DNA of 64,000 nucleotides, taken from Streptomyces sp. NBC_00239 (lineage in GTDB: Bacteria > Actinomycetota > Actinomycetes > Streptomycetales > Streptomycetaceae). Below, piece by piece: positions 59,488-64,000 of the stretch. Under the pieces are notes generated by a model. That model was not told the DNA's origin. It searched no databases and worked only from the letters and a program-made list of their open reading frames with translations. Position numbers and translations under genes: made by a program. The stretch covers positions 8,122,001 to 8,186,000 of the forward strand of contig NZ_CP108095.1 of NCBI RefSeq assembly GCF_036194065.1, read 5' to 3'. Each line of letters starts with the position of its first letter. Position 1 is the first letter of the stretch.

Positions 59488-60111
59488 TCAGCTCGCCGGG
59501 TAGGCGGCTGCCTTGAGGCGTCGGGCGAGGTGGGCGGTGTTCGCGGCGAGAGTGGCTGTTGTGGCCACCGTCTTCTCGGGGGTCTTCTCGAGGTCCTGGT
59601 AGTCGGTGCCCTGCATGGCTTCGCCGACCCAGTAGGTGACGGCGTTCGGGGCGAGGGAGAAGCCGACGTCGTTGAGGCCCTGGAAGAGGTCGGCGCTGAC
59701 CTTGTGCGCGCCGTCCTCGTTGCCGACCACGCACACGCCGGCGACCTTGCCGTAGGTGAGCATGCGGCCTTCGTCGTCGGTTTCCGAGATCTCGGCGTCG
59801 AGGCGCTCCAGGACCCGCTGGGCGATGCTGGAAGCGTGGCCGAGCCAGATCGGGGTCGACAGGATGAGGATGTCGCAGCCCAGGATCGTGTCGCGGATCT
59901 CCGGCCACGCGTCCCCGTCGCCCATATCCGTCTTCACACCGGGCTTCACGTCATGGTCGGCGATCCGGATCGTCTTGCCCGTCACACCGTGCTCGGCAAG
60001 GGCGGCCATCGTCTGCTCGGCCAGCAGCTGCGAGCTGGACGGAGCGGGCGAGGGCGAGAGGGTGCAGACGAGCGCGACAGCACGGAGCGGAGTGTGATTG
60101 TTGGGGTCCAT
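59488..60111 (-). CDS. NADPH-dependent FMN reductase / flavodoxin-fold protein
   Basis: 207 residues. LRAVALVCTLSPSPAPSSSQ is the flavin-phosphate loop region of the FMN_red fold, and ILILSTPIWLGHASSIAQRV is the second conserved segment, with KVAGVCVVGNEDGAHK third. It would reduce FMN or a quinone-like substrate. The stop is 41 bp from the start of the SDR gene downstream, so the two may be co-transcribed. The start is an ATG with no strong ribosome site. Confidence 0.83.
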   Translation of the reverse strand: MDPNNHTPLRAVALVCTLSPSPAPSSSQLLAEQTMAALAEHGVTGKTIRIADHDVKPGVKTDMGDGDAWPEIRDTILGCDILILSTPIWLGHASSIAQRVLERLDAEISETDDEGRMLTYGKVAGVCVVGNEDGAHKVSADLFQGLNDVGFSLAPNAVTYWVGEAMQGTDYQDLEKTPEKTVATTATLAANTAHLARRLKAAAYPAS

Positions 60112-60174
60112 GATGTCCGGCTACCCGCACACCCCGCTTTGATGTCGCAAGCGGTCCCATTCATACCCTTTGGC

Positions 60175-60819
60175 TCAGTCGGCAGGGCGTGTTTGGAGTA
60201 CAGAACCCTGCGCTTGATCTGCGGCTGAACACGGTGGAGCGCTTGCGTGACCTGGACTCGCGGGTGCTGCGCCGGGTGCGTCGTGCCGGGCGATTCGCAC
60301 CCCTGTCAGGTGTCGGCCAGATTCCCGGTGCCGTTTTGCATACGACCAGGTCACCATGGTCATCAAGGCAGGGATGGCGAACAGCGGGGCGAAAGCGAGC
60401 CACCAGACGGTCAGAGCCGTATCGCTCGACATGTACGTCTGGCTTTCGACGGTGAAAGCGACCACGAGTTGCCACAACGCCACCAGGAGCAGGACGCCCG
60501 AGGCGGTCCAGGCCAGCGCGGCGAGGGCCCCGGGGCGCAGCGGCCGCCACCGGTCGCTGACGAGCAGCAACGGAAACAGAGCGGCTACCTCGGCAAGGAC
60601 GGACAGACCGACGACGTACGCGATGCCCCAACCCGGGATGCCGAAGACGTCGCGCAGCACCTGGTCGCTGTAGCCCACATAGACACCGGAGGCCATGGCG
60701 ATGCGCCACAGACCGGACGGGACTGCGCAGAGGGCTATGGCGTGGGCGGCGCGGCGAGCCCAGACAGGCGCGGGTGCGAAGGCGGGGAGGGGAGCGTCGA
60801 CTGTCGTCATGACGTACAT
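60175..60819 (-). CDS. Integral membrane protein of unknown function
   Basis: 214 residues with about five hydrophobic helices: RAAHAIALCAVPSGLWRIAM, GIAYVVGLSVLAEVAALFPL, LAWTASGVLLLVALWQLVVA and AFAPLFAIPALMTMVTWSYA. The C-terminal 40 residues are cytosolic and Ala/Pro-rich. Many Streptomyces have similar proteins without assigned role. ATG 60819 has GAGG five bases upstream; ATG 60810 is an alternative. The gene is followed by the FMN reductase gene, 63 bp away, on the same strand. Confidence 0.75.
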   Translation of the reverse strand: MYVMTTVDAPLPAFAPAPVWARRAAHAIALCAVPSGLWRIAMASGVYVGYSDQVLRDVFGIPGWGIAYVVGLSVLAEVAALFPLLLVSDRWRPLRPGALAALAWTASGVLLLVALWQLVVAFTVESQTYMSSDTALTVWWLAFAPLFAIPALMTMVTWSYAKRHRESGRHLTGVRIARHDAPGAAPASPGHASAPPCSAADQAQGSVLQTRPAD

Positions 60820-61231
60820 GCTGGCCTCGGGCACGGGTGCTCCACATCAACCGCTACGGCGGGCTGCCCTCCCCCTGCGGGGGGAGGGTGCGCCGGCTGA
60901 GGGAGGACTTGAAGAGGCCCCTGATCACCCGACAGGCTGGGTTGTCCAACCGTCCGACCCCACTGGTCAGAAGCGCGGCCCGACAGTGGGATGCGAGACC
61001 GCAGCAGCGGCCTCCCCCCTGATGATGACCACCGGGGCCGGTCAAGTTCTCGTGACACGGGACAGTCGCTTCGGGAAGCGGCAGAGCGCCGCGCCCCGCT
61101 TCGGCGAAGGTTCACGCAGCGCGCTGGCCTGCGGCGGTCCATCTTCGGTGTCACAAATCACGGATGAGAGGTGCGCCGTCCGTTGGCGGAGGCGGCGGAC
61201 GGCGCTTGCTACGACGCGCGGGAACCCGTCG
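60820..61231. other. Intergenic region with C/G hairpin
   Basis: About 410 bases. A 9-bp stem (CCCTCCCCC 60867-60875, loop TGCG, GGGGGAGGG 60880-60888) is followed by GAGGGAGGACTTGAAG, which weakly recalls the tnpB right end. No coding frame is convincing. Confidence 0.45.
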
Positions 61232-61903
<672 letters not shown>

Positions 61904-62325
61904 GATCAGGAGATCCTACCGAGACTGTGAGTACGCCACGGCGGGCCGGAACAGTTCCACTGAGACGGCAACCGTCGTCCAAGCGTCTGGGACCAGACCA
62001 AGTAAGACTCTTGGCGAGCACGCGCCTCAGAAGCCGTTGTCTTCCCGGATGTGATGGTTGAGTTTCCGCTGCTCAGGCATGGTTTCGGTGTCGCCGCGGG
62101 AGAGTTCGGACGTTCAGTTCGTTCTCGGCTGTCGGCGATGTGGAGATGACCAGTGGCATCGGTGAAGGGGCCGATGCAGGAACGGAAGGCCGCTGCCCGG
62201 GCGCGGGCGGAGGAGCTTCGGGTGCAGGAGGTCCGGATCGCGGCTGAACTCGGCGTGGCAGGCGGCCATGTTGTCTACTACAAGACCTTGTTCGTGTTGG
62301 ATCTGGTTGCCAGGAGGTCTGGAAA
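61904..62325. other. Intergenic region with a possible gene fragment
   Basis: About 420 bases. Near 62170-62280 a plus-strand frame reads MQERKAAARARAEELRVQEV, then ARIAAELGVAGGHV-like residues, resembling a short coiled-coil start found in some Streptomyces proteins, but it breaks off. I do not consider it a gene. Confidence 0.3.
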
Positions 62326-63288
62326 ATGGGCGAGTTGTACCCGCCGGTTGAGCCGTACGAGCAGGGGATGCTCGACGTCGGCGAGGGCAACCTCGTGTAC
62401 TGGGAGGTCTGCGGGAACCCGGACGGCAAGCCGGCACTCGTCGTCCACGGCGGACCGGGATCCGGATGCGGGACCGGGGCACGCCAATACTTCGACCCGG
62501 ACCGCTACCGGGTCGTCTTGTTCGATCAGCGCGGCTGTGGCCGCAGCACCCCCCACGCAAGCGAACCCACGACCGACATGCGCCACAACACCACCCGGCA
62601 CCTGATCGCCGACATGGAGCGGCTTCGCAATCACCTGGGGATCGACCGCTGGCTGCTCTATGGAGGCTCGTGGGGATCCACGCTGATCCTGGCCTACGCC
62701 GAGGCTCACCCGGAGCGGGTGTCGGAGATCGTCATCGCCGCCGTCACCACCACCCGGCGCTCCGAGATCGACTGGCTCTACCGAGGTGCGGGCCGGTTCT
62801 TCCCCGAGCAGTGGGAACGCTTCCTAGCGGGAGCCGGCGGCACACCACGGGACGGTGACATCGTCGCGGCCTACGCCCGGCTGATGGAACATCCGGATGA
62901 CGCGGTACGGGAGAAGGCCACGGCCGACTGGTGCGCCTGGGAGGACGCGGTCCTGTCCGGGGAGACGAACGGCGCCTCCCATCCGTACGGCGACCGCCCC
63001 CCGGCGGCACAACTGGCCCTGGTCCGCATCTGCTCGCACTACTTCTCCCACGGCGCCTGGCTGGAGGAAGGCGCTCTCCTGCGCGATGCGCACCGCCTGG
63101 CCGGTATCCCGGGTGTGCTGGTCCACGGCAGACTCGACCTGGCCGGCCCGCTCGACACCGCATGGGAACTCGCCCGCGCCTGGCCCGATGCCGAGCTGAC
63201 CGTCGTCGGCAACGCAGGCCACCTGGGCAGCGACACGACCCGCGCCCATGTGCTCAAGGCCCTCGACCAATTCGCTCGCCAGGGATGA
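62326..63288 (+). CDS. pip: Prolyl aminopeptidase
   Basis: 320 residues of alpha/beta-hydrolase type. The sequence has HGGPGSGCGTGARQYFDPDR (oxyanion and family motif), the nucleophile elbow GGSWGSTLILAYA (Ser115), the acid in VHGRLDLAGPL and the His in VGNAGHLGS. The start PPVEPYEQGMLDVGEGNLVYWEVCGNP is typical. It releases N-terminal proline from peptides. ATG 62326 is preceded by AGGAGGTCTGGAAA. It is monocistronic and not clearly related to its neighbours. Confidence 0.92.
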   Translation: MGELYPPVEPYEQGMLDVGEGNLVYWEVCGNPDGKPALVVHGGPGSGCGTGARQYFDPDRYRVVLFDQRGCGRSTPHASEPTTDMRHNTTRHLIADMERLRNHLGIDRWLLYGGSWGSTLILAYAEAHPERVSEIVIAAVTTTRRSEIDWLYRGAGRFFPEQWERFLAGAGGTPRDGDIVAAYARLMEHPDDAVREKATADWCAWEDAVLSGETNGASHPYGDRPPAAQLALVRICSHYFSHGAWLEEGALLRDAHRLAGIPGVLVHGRLDLAGPLDTAWELARAWPDAELTVVGNAGHLGSDTTRAHVLKALDQFARQG

Positions 63289-63393
63289 AACCAGACCGCG
63301 ACCTCCGCCGAGGCATCGACGCATCCGGGTCACCGATTGCGCCAGCCATACCCGCCGACCTGTCACAGAGGAGCCGTGACAGGATGCGCGGGC

Positions 63394-64000
63394 ATGAGGA
63401 TTGAACGAGCGGATCGGCCCGTTGCCCTGATCAGCGGGTCCACGTCGGGGATCGGGGAGGCCGTCGCGCGGAGGCTGGCTGCGGACGGGATGCGGGTCGT
63501 CGTGCACTCGCGGCGCAGTGCGGAGGCCGGGGAGGCGCTGGCGGCGGAGCTCGGCGGCGCGTACGTGCGGGCGGATCTGGCGGTGGAGGAAGAGGCCCGA
63601 GGGCTGGTCGAGGCGGCACTCGACCGTTTCGGGCGGCTGGATGTGCTGGTGAACAACGCGGGCATCAGCTGGCCGATCCCGCACGACGATCTGGCCGCGG
63701 CGACACCGGCGGACTGGCGGCAGCTGCTGGAGGTCAACCTGATCGCACCGTGGGTGCTGTGCACGGCGGCACTTCCGGCTCTTCGTCGATCCCCTGTGGG
63801 CGGCAGCATCGTGAACGTCACCAGCCACGCCGGGGTGCGCCCCAAGGGCTCGTCGGTGCCGTATGCGGCGAGCAAGGCCGCTCTGAATCACGTGACCCGG
63901 CTGCTGGCGGCTGCGCTCGGGCCCGAGGTGCGGGTCAACGCGGTGGCGCCGGGGCTGGTGGACACGCCGATGACGAAGGACTGGGCTCAGGCGCACGAGC
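63394..64000 (+). CDS. SDR-family oxidoreductase (partial, C-terminus off window)
   Basis: About 202 residues to the window edge. The SDR signature set is in order: cofactor loop LISGSTSGIGEAVARRLA, LVNNAGISWPIP (structural Asn), VNVTSHAG (catalytic Ser), YAASKAALNHVTRLL (Tyr and Lys), and VRVNAVAPGLVDTPM. The ATG at 63394 gives a short lead ahead of the first strand; upstream ATGs are in other frames. Substrate unknown. The part beyond 64000 is not visible. Confidence 0.85.
   Translation, partial: MRIERADRPVALISGSTSGIGEAVARRLAADGMRVVVHSRRSAEAGEALAAELGGAYVRADLAVEEEARGLVEAALDRFGRLDVLVNNAGISWPIPHDDLAAATPADWRQLLEVNLIAPWVLCTAALPALRRSPVGGSIVNVTSHAGVRPKGSSVPYAASKAALNHVTRLLAAALGPEVRVNAVAPGLVDTPMTKDWAQAHE

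Noticed and set aside
60150..60200. tRNA-like TGGCTCAGTCGGCAGGGC
   Set aside because: It looks like part of a D-arm, but no acceptor stem, anticodon arm or T-arm with GGTTCGA follows.
60867..60888. Possible second IS605 right end
   Set aside because: The hairpin and GAGGGAGGACTTGAAG only loosely resemble the tnpB end at 43234-43262, and no tnpB sequence lies upstream. The similarity is too weak to call a mobile element.

Overview
The window is high-GC actinobacterial DNA and almost certainly comes from a Streptomyces chromosome. The evidence is very strong G/C bias at third codon positions, frequent GTG starts, and many families typical of that genus: nSTAND WD40 ATPases, LuxR-AAA regulators, RheA/Hsp18, and DUF6325, DUF6480, DUF7144, SPW and DUF2267 proteins. 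Most genes are conditionally useful rather than essential. With several decayed genes, this suggests a chromosome arm rather than the core (inference). I saw no rRNA, tRNA, CRISPR array, prophage or antibiotic gene cluster.

Layout. 1-9.6 kb: a WD40/STAND ATPase running off the left edge; a methyltransferase/TetR pair with a twin operator; a small MarR-like gene next to a truncated Vat-type acetyltransferase; a large LuxR-AAA regulator; and VOC, PPOX and DUF1801 genes. 9.6-16 kb: two gene fragments back to back, a secreted protein, an MFS exporter, an overlapping SPFH / NAD-kinase-like pair with its own promoter and operator-like repeats, and a HAD hydrolase. 16-28.5 kb: a PLP-dependent basic amino-acid decarboxylase, a secreted beta-propeller/FN3/LamG protein, membrane and lipoproteins, a P-loop kinase, a lone CBM48 protein, a GCS2-type ligase, a secreted Het-C-like protein and a large membrane protein.

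28.5-41 kb: a glutamine amidotransferase + PLDc_N/SHOCT module is present twice, and its first copy is internally deleted. Around it lie a GAP-family membrane protein, a HAD hydrolase, a DHA2-type MFS exporter, a run of small stress-type proteins, a lipid kinase, PPK2, and relics of DUF2252, Het-C-like and catalase genes. 41-55 kb: an SRPBCC protein, a damaged TnpB element inserted at the 3' end of rheA, the divergent rheA/hsp18 pair with two operators, two DUF2267 genes, several small membrane or basic proteins, a striking profilin-like protein, a methyltransferase, an SPW protein, a GAF/SpoIIE phosphatase and a hemerythrin. 55-64 kb: a TSUP permease, a KatE-type catalase, an SDR, an FMN reductase, a membrane protein, a SUMF1-domain protein, a prolyl aminopeptidase and an SDR running off the right edge.

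Functionally, 24-60 kb reads as a general-stress region. It holds peroxide removal (catalase), flavin and SDR redox enzymes, polyphosphate metabolism (PPK2), a heat-shock chaperone with its repressor, di-iron sensing or storage (hemerythrin), a PP2C phosphatase of the kind that controls anti-anti-sigma switches, and many short proteins of unknown function. Joint control of these genes is an inference. The most unusual items are the profilin-like protein, the SPFH/NAD-kinase-like pair with a GQDG motif, and the group of gene relics.
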